Positions 9,301 to 16,860 are shown, numbered from the stretch's first letter. The stretch: DNA of 62,266 nt from Deltaproteobacteria bacterium HGW-Deltaproteobacteria-15 (GCA_002840535.1 PHBH01000042.1:1-62266), one strand, 5' to 3'. The notes: generated from the letters alone by a model not told the origin. Numbers and translations are program-made.

Positions 9301-10284
9301 CAGGGAACGGCAAAGGGGCTATTGGCCCAAGCCAAAGAAAATGCCAGTGCGGCAGATTTTAGCTCAGCCAGGGGGAATCTGACATCGGCCGAAAGGTTCT
9401 GGCAAAATCTTCCCGGTTTGGATCAAGGAAAGAAAGAAGTTGATGAAAAGGAGAGGAGTTTTACCAAAGACTACAATAAGGCGGAGGAGCTTTACAAGGC
9501 GGGCAACGATCTGAATTCAGCTGTAAGTTGTGTAATTTCTGCATTGCAGGCATGCCCTAAGTCAAAAAAGGCAAGTGATCTCAAAATAGCAATAAACAAC
9601 AGGATCATTCAAAACAGAAACAGAAGGGAAAAACGAAGGCGGCTATTGGTCGCAGGATCTCTGTTGATTGTAGCAGCGGTTATCGTGGGTGGAGTATTAC
9701 AGCATCGCGCGACCAAGAACCGTGAACTTCTGAAAGAATACTACGCAAGACAAAAGTCTTCTCAAGGATCTGTAAGGGGCAAGAGCGTGCATGTCGGCGA
9801 AGTCGTGGGGTGGGATGCCCACGGAAATGCCTTCAGGAATTATTTTATCAAGCCCTTCGAGGGAGCTGATATGGCTTTTCTGGCTGGCCCTGATACAAAA
9901 GGGAATGCACTTGATTCACTGTCGAAGGGTGACGTAATTGAGGTGCACTTGATTGAATATAGTGGATGGAATCGTGCAAGCGAATTATACCGGCTCGAGA
10001 AAAGCAAGTTCGCAGGATGGTTTTGCGGTCCATTCGGGAAAAGAGAAGGTTCATTTCTTTATGTTTCCTCTGACGATCAGTATCGGTATCGGTCTGTTTT
10101 TAGATATGGGCGGCACACAAAAGTCGATAGACAAATAGGTAAGTTATCTTCGAATGAAAAAGTCAGGGTTTATTACTACAAGAGTAGTAACCCTGATGGG
10201 AATCTGGGTTCAGGTTGGGCATATGAGATCCATAAGTTTTGTGGTTTCTGGAGTCTAGGTTTGTATTTGGATATTGATGCGTAG
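6301..10284 (+). CDS. Transmembrane Ser/Thr protein kinase with zinc ribbons and repeated helical modules
   Basis: Hanks-type kinase of 1327 residues. The order is: zinc ribbon (CAYC ... CPEC, 4-21); kinase domain (about 58-330) with glycine loop GSGGFGEV from Gly66, Lys88 in VALKIV, catalytic HLDLKPEN with Asp192, and DLG in place of DFG (Asp209); further CxxC pairs (about 340-395); a long alpha-helical region; one membrane helix (about 1113-1134, RRRLLVAGSLLIVAAVIVGG); and a 190-residue outer domain. All catalytic residues are present. The helical region has at least four repeats of about 98-103 residues that start at a W-[EQ]-E-A-L motif followed by VRDL-LAE (about 658, 761, 858, 954), a TPR-like pattern. 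It stands alone at the element border. Role unknown: a signalling receptor or a defence kinase are both possible. Confidence 0.85.
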   Translation: MPACAYCRTELSGSGKYCPECGKAQPASGERLSGIQLSGESFGFSLAIEPGESLLSGQFEIEDRIGSGGFGEVYLARDTEVAERVALKIVPSNTGEEETAAEQVRNEISLRRRITDFEHVIQVNGPYVDPDFKGLRLVLLSMEYAEGGSLRKWLHTNKDRTGEERRSDGLRYFKDACLGVKTIHNHGLIHLDLKPENLLIKEGRVKVSDLGLSRNYIQYAQNREAILKEFSTPTYMSPEQFRSARQKDINHLSDIYSLGVILFEILDGHVPFDGRNFDELKEKHVSFVPPRLEGDLAPWGKIVGRCLAKAPGERYQSVAELLSDLDNAVSGVEISVDVRCPKCGHVNVNRDLRRCEICNSDLSEKFRPCPRCYRLNRLDVDVCPKHNLEKPGCGYEIGRHYKIKELLEAARELRDVDPLEAIRNLRKVQDLDRSNKDANEMLPDLWNLQNSIDDIVPEAEKAEGEGRVEDAKQRWQDVLDLVPRHRIALREKARLDELIASYNESYDRSTKMMDEGRYSEARELLNACKRLIPTRKETDTAFKALNERERIYATNLEEAKSDKRLLMLTPSLLKLATCLKQSPKSKEVLRLKAEVEEGIRKAKELYKESMDLADSAEFDQAIGKANEVKSLRKDFDIINRFLDTLKSKKSEYDRVKLRWQEALKEGVRDLDLAEEELKKGLAICPRDEAAKGLLEEVERDKDASSTCLNKVPAHLRAANFDRATEKFNKAMIIWPKNPRLQQSRERIELVRKNYQSCRTAWEEALDDKVRDLELAEKELTKSIGICPDSSDSAHLLEQVREEQKAAIKLLGEAEDQINHGHAQAAIEQLKEAQKVWSKVPGVQIIRDRIQGFLDLKKKWEEALKPEVRDLDSAEAEITRGLSLYPNAKELTRLLQQVGEDKRKARNFLSEAERDIRAANFDSATEVLICAESLWRKLPDLQNVRAQISPTRKKWNLHFGNARGFYNSRRLDLAEKELQEALKICPLAADAAKRLEHVRQEQGTAKGLLAQAKENASAADFSSARGNLTSAERFWQNLPGLDQGKKEVDEKERSFTKDYNKAEELYKAGNDLNSAVSCVISALQACPKSKKASDLKIAINNRIIQNRNRREKRRRLLVAGSLLIVAAVIVGGVLQHRATKNRELLKEYYARQKSSQGSVRGKSVHVGEVVGWDAHGNAFRNYFIKPFEGADMAFLAGPDTKGNALDSLSKGDVIEVHLIEYSGWNRASELYRLEKSKFAGWFCGPFGKREGSFLYVSSDDQYRYRSVFRYGRHTKVDRQIGKLSSNEKVRVYYYKSSNPDGNLGSGWAYEIHKFCGFWSLGLYLDIDA

Positions 10285-10513
10285 CTGGGACTATGATATA
10301 GCCACTTGCGTAAGAGTTGAAGGGCATACTGGCCCCGGTACGGGTGTAGGTTGCCGGGATCCTAAACCGGGCGGAAAAGAGATCAGCCTCCACCTATAGG
10401 GGGGGGGCCGCCCCACCGTTTCCTGACGGGGAACGATAGGCACTTCAACCTGGAACCTATCTGTGCTGCTTTTGCCTTAATCAGGACAGATAGGCAATCT
10501 CTTGAACGAACTC
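10285..10513. other. Intergenic stretch downstream of the kinase
   Basis: No gene is supported. It has a run of nine G at about 10,399-10,407 followed by a CCGCCCC-containing imperfect stem. No T-run follows, so I do not call a terminator. Confidence 0.4.
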
Positions 10514-10660
10514 TTAACGGGTTATGGATTTCTTGCCAAAATTTTGCCGAAAATCGGCGAGGAGCAGGGAAACAAAGGTAAAAATGGTGAAGATCAACGG
10601 AAGGCCGATGATCGATAATTGTTTGAAATTGTAAACCTTTGTCTCCCTATCCTTACTCAT
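10514..10660 (-). CDS. Small single-pass membrane protein (48 aa)
   Basis: A 48-codon frame from ATG at 10660 to TAA at 10514 encodes a polar N-terminus (MSKDRETKVYNF), one hydrophobic helix (LSIIGLPLIFTIFTFVSLLL) and a basic tail. GGGAG stands just before the ATG, closer than ideal. It lies 28 nt inside the tRNA-Arg fragment. The membrane topology and charge pattern look real, but the short length and tight ribosome site keep this tentative. Function unknown. Confidence 0.45.
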   Translation of the reverse strand: MSKDRETKVYNFKQLSIIGLPLIFTIFTFVSLLLADFRQNFGKKSITR

Positions 10661-10688
10661 GTCTCCCAGTGCCTTTCGGCTTCGGCCC

Positions 10689-10735
10689 GACTACGAATCC
10701 GTAGGTCGCAGGTTCGAATCCTGCTGGGCGCGCCA
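10689..10735 (+). repeat. 3' part of tRNA-Arg(ACG): probable att site
   Basis: These 47 nt match the 3' portion of a tRNA-Arg with anticodon ACG: anticodon loop CTACGAA (10691-10697), stem TCCGT, variable loop AGGTC, T-arm GCAGG-TTCGAAT-CCTGC (10708-10724), acceptor strand TGGGCGC, then GCCA (10732-10735). The matching 5' half (acceptor GCGCCCA and D-arm) is absent from the preceding 100 nt, and the base before the anticodon loop is where the similarity stops. A 3' tRNA piece of this kind is what site-specific integration leaves at the far end of an element. Its orientation places the element to the left. Confidence 0.8.
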
Positions 10736-10906
10736 CTTTGATACATTTTTTAAGAGGTTAGGCACAGGATCTGAGCACTATGGAGGCTCAAAATGAGTTC
10801 TCCCCCTTCCAGTCCCTCCAGGAACCACGTCTTGTATCTCGCAAACCTGATGTTCCCCTAAGAGAAAGGAGCTTTAGAATTTTTACCAATGATCCGGAGA
10901 TCTCCA

Positions 10907-13393
10907 ATGGCGATACGCATCTCCCCCAACCCAGAGCTGCAACTGGCTCACGACCTTGTCCAGTACACCGACCGCAATCTTTTTCTGACCGGTAAAGCCG
11001 GCACCGGCAAGACAACCTTTCTCCACAGTCTCAAAGAGAATACCCACAAACGGATGATTGTCACGGCGCCGACGGGCGTTGCAGCTATCAATGCAGGAGG
11101 CGTCACCCTGCACTCGTTTTTTCAGATGCCCTTCGGCCCGTTCGTGCCGGGCAGTGAGGCATATGACCGCGGCAACCGGCACAAGTTCAGCAAAGACAAA
11201 ATCAACATCATAAGAAGTCTGGACCTGTTGGTGATTGATGAAATCAGCATGGTACGGGCCGATCTGCTCGACGGAGTGGACGCCGCGCTGCGTCGCTATC
11301 GCCGGAACGACCTGCCGTTCGGAGGCGTGCAGATCCTCATGATCGGCGACCTGCACCAGCTTTCCCCGGTGGCAAAGGAGGCGGATTGGAGCATCCTGCG
11401 GGAGTATTATGATTCGATTTACTTTTTCGGCAGCAATGCGCTGCGGCAGACCGATTTGGTCTCTATCGAGCTGAAGCGCATCTACCGGCAGTCGGACGAG
11501 CGCTTCATCGACCTCCTCAACCAGGTGCGCGACAACAGGCTTGACCCGGCCACCCTGCAAAAGCTCAATAGCCGTTTTATCCCCCATTTCACTCCCGACG
11601 ACAACGAAGGGTACATCACCCTCAGCACCCACAACAGCGGCGCCGACGCCATCAACAAAGCCAGGCTTCAGGCCTTGCGGCAAAAGGAGCACCATTTCAA
11701 TGCCCAAATCGAGGGAGATTTTCCCGAATACTCCTATCCCACATCGCCGGCCCTTGAGCTGAAAAAGGGCGCCCAGGTGATGTTCGTCCGCAACGACTCG
11801 TCCCGCGAAAAACTCTATTTCAACGGGAAAATAGGGAAGATAACGGAAATTTCCGACCGGACCGTTTTCGTGAAATGCCCGGACGATGAGTGTGAAATAG
11901 CCGTGGAGCCGGCTGCCTGGGACAACATCAAGTACAAAATCGATCCGGCGACCAGGGAGATCACTGAAGACAAGGTCGGAAAATTCGTGCAAATCCCGCT
12001 CAAATTGGCATGGGCCATTACCATTCACAAAAGCCAGGGGCTCACCTTCGAGCGCGCCATCATCGACGCCAAGGCCGCCTTTGCCCACGGCCAGGTCTAT
12101 GTGGCCTTGAGCCGCTGCAAAACCCTTGAGGGCATGGTGCTCAGCTCGCCCATTTCGTCGCACGTGGTCAAGGCGGATGAAACGGTATCCCGTTTCATTG
12201 CTCAGGCATCCCAAAATCCTCTGTCGCGGGAAGGGCTCGAAACGGCCAAAGTTCGCTATCAACAGCGGTTGCTTGCGGAATGCTTCGATTTTCAACGGTT
12301 GCGCGGGTGCTTGAGCAGGATGGTGAGGGTCCTGCTCGTTAACGCCCGGACGGTCAAGGTGTCGGGTGTCGGGGACCTTCCAGATCTGGAGAAGAAAGCC
12401 GAAGAGGATGTCTTCCTGGTCAGCGAAAACTTCAAACGACAATTGAGCAAGCTCTTCGCCGGCAACAACCTGCCTCAATCGGATGCATCCATTTCGGAGC
12501 GTGTAATCAAGGCTTCCGTGTATTTCGAGGAGAAAATGGAAGCGGCCCTCGGCGACTGCCTCCGCAAATTGCGAATCGAGACCGACAATAAGGAAATCGA
12601 AAAAAGGGCTCGCGAAGCCCTCGATGAGTTCAAAAAGGAATCCGCAGTGAAAATGGCGGCGGTGAAAAGCTGCCGGAACGGCTTTTCGCCCGGGAATTAC
12701 TTGCGCGCTCTTTCCTCTGCCGAGATCGACTTCAAGCCCGAAAAGGAACGAAACAAAAGTGCGATGGAATACACCGCATCCGATGTCGGCCATCCCGAGC
12801 TGTTTCAGGCGTTGAAGGCGTGGCGCGCCGAAAAGGCCGCCCAAGCGGACGTCCCTCCTTACCGGATACTGCACCAGCGTGTATTGATCCAGATCGCCGT
12901 CAACCTGCCCGACAATTTGAGGGCGCTAAGAAAAATAAAGGGATTTGGCGAGCGCACCACTGAGAAATACGGAAAGGAACTGCTGGCTCTGGTTTCGGCC
13001 TATCGACAAAAACACAAAATTAAAGAAGTAACGCTGCCCCCGCCCAAGGCTGCTGCGGATACCGCCGCAAAGGAAGGAAGACCTTCCGCCAAAGACACCA
13101 GGCAAGCAAGCTTTGAGCTGTTCGAAAAAGGACTGACCATCGAGCAAGTGGCAAAAGAGCGAGGGTTGGCACACTCGACCGTTGAAAGCCACCTCTCTTT
13201 TTTTGTGGAAACGGGTGAGATCGAGATCGGCAGGATGCTGGCGAAGGAAAAGCGGCAGGCTGTCGAGCGGAAGCTCCTCGAAATGAAGGGCCAGTCACTC
13301 GGGGAGATCAAACGAGCCTTGGGCGACGATTACTCCTATGGTGAAATCAAGATGGTTCAGGCCCATCGGAAATACCTGGAGAGAAAATCTTAG
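10907..13393 (+). CDS. PIF1-like superfamily 1 helicase with HRDC and HTH domains
   Basis: ATP-dependent 5'-3' type DNA helicase of the PIF1/RecD group. Motifs in order: Walker A GKAGTGKTTF, TAPTGVAAINAGG, Walker B LLVIDEISMV, GDLHQLSPV, and TIHKSQGLTFE near residue 370. The C-terminal part adds an HRDC domain (ILHQRVLIQIAV ... IKGFGERTTEKYG) and a helix-turn-helix tail (LTIEQVAKERGLAHSTVESHL), an arrangement known for bacterial PIF1-family proteins. I chose the ATG at 10907 (GGAG 7 nt upstream) over the one at 10889. It is the first chromosomal gene right of the tRNA-Arg fragment and stands as a single transcription unit before vapBC. Confidence 0.88.
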   Translation: MAIRISPNPELQLAHDLVQYTDRNLFLTGKAGTGKTTFLHSLKENTHKRMIVTAPTGVAAINAGGVTLHSFFQMPFGPFVPGSEAYDRGNRHKFSKDKINIIRSLDLLVIDEISMVRADLLDGVDAALRRYRRNDLPFGGVQILMIGDLHQLSPVAKEADWSILREYYDSIYFFGSNALRQTDLVSIELKRIYRQSDERFIDLLNQVRDNRLDPATLQKLNSRFIPHFTPDDNEGYITLSTHNSGADAINKARLQALRQKEHHFNAQIEGDFPEYSYPTSPALELKKGAQVMFVRNDSSREKLYFNGKIGKITEISDRTVFVKCPDDECEIAVEPAAWDNIKYKIDPATREITEDKVGKFVQIPLKLAWAITIHKSQGLTFERAIIDAKAAFAHGQVYVALSRCKTLEGMVLSSPISSHVVKADETVSRFIAQASQNPLSREGLETAKVRYQQRLLAECFDFQRLRGCLSRMVRVLLVNARTVKVSGVGDLPDLEKKAEEDVFLVSENFKRQLSKLFAGNNLPQSDASISERVIKASVYFEEKMEAALGDCLRKLRIETDNKEIEKRAREALDEFKKESAVKMAAVKSCRNGFSPGNYLRALSSAEIDFKPEKERNKSAMEYTASDVGHPELFQALKAWRAEKAAQADVPPYRILHQRVLIQIAVNLPDNLRALRKIKGFGERTTEKYGKELLALVSAYRQKHKIKEVTLPPPKAAADTAAKEGRPSAKDTRQASFELFEKGLTIEQVAKERGLAHSTVESHLSFFVETGEIEIGRMLAKEKRQAVERKLLEMKGQSLGEIKRALGDDYSYGEIKMVQAHRKYLERKS

Positions 13394-13429
13394 TCCCGTT
13401 CGGATTGAAATAACTTTCAGAAGCGATTA

Positions 13430-13451
13430 GTATATACGTGTTGGTATATAC
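13430..13451. promoter_or_regulatory. Probable VapB operator
   Basis: GTATATAC, itself a palindrome, occurs twice (13430-13437 and 13444-13451), 6 nt apart, 22 nt before the vapB ATG. Paired palindromic half sites in this position are the usual form of VapB/VapBC autoregulatory operators. The TATATAC box may also overlap the -10. Confidence 0.65.
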
Positions 13452-13473
13452 AAGGAAGGGAGGGCGTACATTG

Positions 13474-13719
13474 ATGAAGACGGCAAAGGTGTTCAAGAGC
13501 GGAAACAGCCAGGCAATACGCCTGCCCAAGGAGTTTCAGTTCAGAGGCAGTGAAGTTTACATAAAAAAGATGGGGAATTGCGCCGTTCTCATCCCGAAGG
13601 ACGATCCCTGGAAGATCGTGGAGGAGAGTGTGGGCCAATTCACGAAGGATGTCTTCGAGGGGGGACGCGAACAATTGCCATCTCAAGAGCGCGAGGGGCT
13701 CGATGATCTACATGCTTGA
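13474..13719 (+). CDS. vapB: VapB-type antitoxin
   Basis: The 81-residue protein begins MKTAKVFKSGNSQAIRLPKEF, the swapped-hairpin (AbrB/MazE-like) DNA-binding domain of VapB antitoxins, and ends with a toxin-binding tail (DPWKIVEESVGQF). The ATG at 13474 has GGAGGG upstream; the frame is open 12 codons further but without a ribosome site. It overlaps vapC by 17 nt, typical of translational coupling. It should bind the GTATATAC pair upstream with the toxin and repress the operon. Family assignment is secure. Confidence 0.92.
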   Translation: MKTAKVFKSGNSQAIRLPKEFQFRGSEVYIKKMGNCAVLIPKDDPWKIVEESVGQFTKDVFEGGREQLPSQEREGLDDLHA

Positions 13720-14104
13720 CACGGATACCTGCATTTACACGATCAAGAAGAACCCTCCTGCCGTATTCAAAAACTTGAGGAGGTTTTCACCCGATTCGGT
13801 GGGAATCTCTGCGATCACTGAAGCGGAGCTGCGGTTCCACATGTCCAACAGCAGCAAGCCGGAGCAGAACCACCGAGTTCTCGATCAATTCCTGGCGCCC
13901 TTCCAAATCGTCTCGTTCGAAAGTAGCGCAGCGGCGCACTATGGTGAGATCCGCTCGCATTTAAGGCGAAACGGCACTCCGATAGGGAACATGGATCTCT
14001 TGATCGCGGCCCATGCGAGAAGCCTGTCCGTCACCCTTGTCACGAACAACATGAAGCTGTTCAAGAAGGTCCCCGGGCTGAAGGTGGAGAATTGGTCTTC
14101 GTGA
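13703..14104 (+). CDS. vapC: VapC-type PIN-domain ribonuclease toxin
   Basis: PIN-domain toxin of 133 residues. The metal-binding acidic residues are visible: LDTDTCIY (first Asp), AITEAEL (Glu), GNMDLLIAAHA (Asp) and the TNN turn near the end. VapC proteins cleave tRNA or rRNA and are inhibited by their VapB. The start at 13703 overlaps the vapB stop; a start three codons later is possible. Full family length, catalytic residues intact, so the toxin should be active. Confidence 0.92.
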   Translation: MIYMLDTDTCIYTIKKNPPAVFKNLRRFSPDSVGISAITEAELRFHMSNSSKPEQNHRVLDQFLAPFQIVSFESSAAAHYGEIRSHLRRNGTPIGNMDLLIAAHARSLSVTLVTNNMKLFKKVPGLKVENWSS

Positions 14105-14187
14105 CAGCCTGTGAAAATAACGTACATCAGAATATAAATAGAATGAACGAGTGAATATGCGGGGGAGATCGAGAAACCAAGTGTGAA

Positions 14188-15918
14188 TCAGGCCTTCTTC
14201 AATCCCCACTCTTTCTCCCAAAGCCTTCCCTGTTGCCCATCCAGTGCAACCAGATATTTCTCGCAACTGATCTCGATAATGATCCCTTCGCCGTGAACAG
14301 TCCTTACCCTGTCACCGACCTTGAAGGATCTCTTGCGGGGAGGCTTGGATTGACCGGGCCCAGTTGCTGAAAGATCCGGTAGTGATGCACGCTTTCGTAA
14401 AGGGGAAGAAGACCTTGTAGGTCTGGGAACCGGGGCTGGCTCATAGCGTCTGATGCCCGTCTGCCATGTCAGGGTAAGAATGTTTTTGAAATCAGGGGGA
14501 AGATGCAGCTCACGGATGGCCCGGGTAAATCCCACATAGGCGATGTTGGCCTCGTCCCCCAATGCGTTTGCTAGTAGAGCTTCCGGCCGTGAAAGGGCGG
14601 CCGCGATGTCGGCATCGATGTAGACCCGGTCGTACTCCCGGCCCTTGGCGCCGTGAACGGTGGACAGGATAACGGCTGGATCGTCCTTGTCTCCGTTCGC
14701 GCTCTTCTTTATGTCCATCATCTCGAAAACTACACCCGGTAGGATGCGGGCATATTGCCTGACCACCTTGACGATACCGGCGAGTTGGAAGTCATCCAGG
14801 TCCCTGGCATAGGTCTCAAGGGACTCCAGCTCCTTGAAAGACTGGATGAAGGAGTCGCGGATCCTGTCGTGCTCTTTCAGGGAGAGCCAGTGCACGTCCA
14901 GGATGCGATTCAGGATGCCCCTCACGTTCCCTTCCAGGGAGAAGGGGATTCCTCTCGATCGCAGCGAGAGGGCCTTGTCAAAGAGGGCGAGGTTTGTCCT
15001 GCTGAGGATAGCGCGTCGCTCGCCCTCTTTGGGGCGAGGGAGGTCGGTATAGAAACTCACACCAGATGACTTTTGCGGGTTCCCCCTGATCTTGAAGCCC
15101 TTCTCACCCTTGGCCTCCCGGATGAGGAGCGATGCGATCTCCGCGATGTCTTTCCCGAAGCGGAAGCTCATGGTGAGGTCCCGCTCCTCGTCAGAGGGGA
15201 AGCGCTTCATGGCATCGATGGCGTAACGGAAGCCGTAGACCTGCTGATGGGTATCACCCACGATGACGATCCGCTTCCGGCAGTGCTCCAGCGCATCCAG
15301 CATGATGGGGGAGAGGTCCTGCCCCTCATCGACCAGCACCATGTCAAACCGGTTGAGCTCCTCATGGAAGCGCCCGTCGTTGTGAAAGAGCTTCAGGTAG
15401 AAGTCATGGGGGCAGGGTTTTTGCTGCCTCTTCCATTGTCGCATGATCTCCCTGCAGCTCTTGATGACGCGATCCCCGGAACCTTGGAAGAGCTTTTTCA
15501 CCTCTTCGCTGATGTTCCCCAGGTATTCTTTTTGAAACACCTCCAGGGCCGGCTCAACCTTAGAGAAGGAGGAGTTCATGAAGAACTCCAGGAAATCATG
15601 ACTCAAGGCGGCAAGCTGGTGAGCGCTCTTTCGGCCCTTGAAGGGTGGGAGCATGTCGGAAACAGTAAAAGGTCCCACCTGCCATCTGCGTTCGAAGGCC
15701 AGGGAGTGGACCGTCCGGACCCGGACATTCCCGGGAAATTTTTCTTCGGCCTCCTCCCTGGCCTTGCGGTTAAATACCAGGTAGAGGATCTTCCGGTCGG
15801 GATGGGCCGAACCGATCATCCGGAGGGTGGCGGTCTTCCCCGTCCCCGCCCTGGCATTCACCAGGAGGACCCTCCCTGTCGCATCCAGGATGGCCTGTTG
15901 TTCTTCGGTGGGTTTCAA
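14188..15918 (-). CDS. UvrD/Rep-like superfamily 1 DNA helicase
   Basis: The 576-residue helicase has Walker A NARAGTGKTATL, motif II VLVDEGQDLSP, GDTHQQVYGFR (motif III), STVHGAKGREYDRV (motif V) and VGFTRAIRELHL (motif VI). It is shorter than UvrD and close to the FBH1-like F-box helicase branch. The C-terminus (KVGDRVRTVHGEGIIIEI) is a small SH3-like domain also seen at the end of UvrD. The start appears to be TTG at 15918, since a stop lies four codons upstream; the ribosome site is weak, so the N-terminus is uncertain. It converges with vapC. Confidence 0.85.
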   Translation of the reverse strand: MKPTEEQQAILDATGRVLLVNARAGTGKTATLRMIGSAHPDRKILYLVFNRKAREEAEEKFPGNVRVRTVHSLAFERRWQVGPFTVSDMLPPFKGRKSAHQLAALSHDFLEFFMNSSFSKVEPALEVFQKEYLGNISEEVKKLFQGSGDRVIKSCREIMRQWKRQQKPCPHDFYLKLFHNDGRFHEELNRFDMVLVDEGQDLSPIMLDALEHCRKRIVIVGDTHQQVYGFRYAIDAMKRFPSDEERDLTMSFRFGKDIAEIASLLIREAKGEKGFKIRGNPQKSSGVSFYTDLPRPKEGERRAILSRTNLALFDKALSLRSRGIPFSLEGNVRGILNRILDVHWLSLKEHDRIRDSFIQSFKELESLETYARDLDDFQLAGIVKVVRQYARILPGVVFEMMDIKKSANGDKDDPAVILSTVHGAKGREYDRVYIDADIAAALSRPEALLANALGDEANIAYVGFTRAIRELHLPPDFKNILTLTWQTGIRRYEPAPVPRPTRSSSPLRKRASLPDLSATGPGQSKPPRKRSFKVGDRVRTVHGEGIIIEISCEKYLVALDGQQGRLWEKEWGLKKA

Positions 15919-16238
15919 AAGGTGATGATCTTATCGCTTTCCTTGATGAGAGTTATTCTCCTCTGCAAATTAAAGAATGCCGATGACAGGTTGACCATGG
16001 AGGAAAACGCGCTCATTTGCAACCCCTAACGGAAAATGGTTCTTCAGGATGGTCGATCCGGATTGGAGAGCGCCAGGGAGGCCGCAGAAGGCCAGAGGGC
16101 AGAAGTCAGAGGTCAGAAGCAAAAGGAGCTGCCGACAAGGCCGGAAGTCGGAATGCGGAAAGCGGAAGGAAGACGAAGAGAGAGAAGGAATGCGCGAGGG
16201 GAAAGGAGACAAGAGAAGCCAGAGGAAGGAGACGGGGA
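15919..16238. other. Purine-rich intergenic stretch before C11 peptidase remnant
   Basis: No gene is supported. From about 16,070 to 16,230 the plus strand is almost all purines with repeats of the type AGAGGKCAGAAG, similar to the GGTCAGAGATCAGAAGTCAG stretch near 53,380. This looks like low-complexity spacer. Confidence 0.5.
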
Positions 16239-16373
16239 ATGAAGGCGAAATGGACGGTGATGATCTACATGGCAGGGGACAACAATCTCGACTCCGCGGA
16301 ATCGATCTTCAAACCAGATGCACCAGCGTACGTCTATCGAGAGTATAAGAGGGGTGTCACCACACGCTTTTGA
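16239..16373 (+). pseudogene. Truncated C11 (clostripain-like) peptidase, N-terminal remnant
   Basis: The ATG at 16239 has a good ribosome site (AAGGAG, 7 nt spacing) and encodes MKAKWTVMIYMAGDNNLDSA, the characteristic N-terminal strand of secreted clostripain-like C11 peptidases. Similarity stops about 24 codons in (near 16,311). The frame closes at 16373 without the catalytic His/Cys region. The last 40 nt overlap the 3' end of the BamE-like gene on the other strand, so the break probably marks a recombination joint. Confidence 0.7.
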
Positions 16374-16708
16374 GATCCCTTTATTTCAGCAACTCTCCCA
16401 GCATCGAAATGCACAAAAAAAGCAGGCACTGACCGGAGTTCTCCCCATGAACCAGTTTCACTAGCCATGTAGGTCCACACGTTCCCATGGTCTTCACGGG
16501 CAACCTGGCCGGGTTGACCAATAATCGCCAAAACCATCTCTTCCGTCATCCCGACCTCGACTTGGCCCTCTGCCACTCGTTCCACGGTGGTCTGGTCCCA
16601 TTCAGGATGTTGGGATTTGACTTTTTGTATACGGGCTTCTCGTGAGACCGTGCACCCGCTGAAGACAAACGCAACAGCCATGATAAGGGCAATCGTTATT
16701 CTGCGCAT
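16334..16708 (-). CDS. SmpA/OmlA (BamE-like) lipoprotein
   Basis: The 124-residue lipoprotein has signal peptide MRRITIALIMAVAFVFSGC with the lipobox cysteine. A small BamE-like domain follows (VEVGMTEEMVLAIIGQPGQV ... NVWTYM), the GMT-V-LGxP pattern of the SmpA/OmlA fold. The ATG at 16708 has AAAGGAG 8 nt upstream; the frame extends six codons further but that start would contain this ribosome site. Attached to the inner leaflet of the outer membrane or the periplasmic side, by family. It does not lie next to bam genes, so it is a stand-alone relative, not BamE itself. The C-terminus ends at the C11 remnant joint and may have been altered. Confidence 0.75.
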   Translation of the reverse strand: MRRITIALIMAVAFVFSGCTVSREARIQKVKSQHPEWDQTTVERVAEGQVEVGMTEEMVLAIIGQPGQVAREDHGNVWTYMASETGSWGELRSVPAFFVHFDAGRVAEIKGSQKRVVTPLLYSR

Positions 16709-16726
16709 GTTATGGACTCCTTTCAT

Positions 16727-16860
16727 TTACTCATTCCACCCGTGGAGTCGCCGAGGTGCCCCAGCAGTCCCGAGATCCTGGGAGGGAGGTACCCCTCCTC
16801 AGGAGATCGTTATAGCTGTCTCGGCACGTCACCCTTTAGGAGGCTGTCCTGGGGCGACTC
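16727..16860 (-). promoter_or_regulatory. Possible structured leader of the BamE-like gene
   Basis: Read on the minus strand, the 130 nt before the gene contain nested complementary segments: AGTCGCC with GGCGACT, CCCCAG with CTGGGG, and CCGAGA with TCTCGG, plus a GGAGG/CCTCC stem. This could fold as one closed multibranched RNA. It does not match a riboswitch class that I know. Confidence 0.3.

Noticed and set aside
10560..10735. Complete tRNA-Arg gene
   Set aside because: Only the part from the anticodon loop to CCA is present; no GCGCCCA acceptor strand or D-arm in the 100 nt upstream.
10883..12874. 663-codon frame opposite the PIF1-like helicase
   Set aside because: It is the antisense shadow of a well-conserved helicase gene; no motif or ribosome site.
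16727..16860. Known riboswitch (c-di-GMP, cobalamin, fluoride, ydaO types)
   Set aside because: Core motifs of these classes are not found; kept only as an unclassified possible structure.
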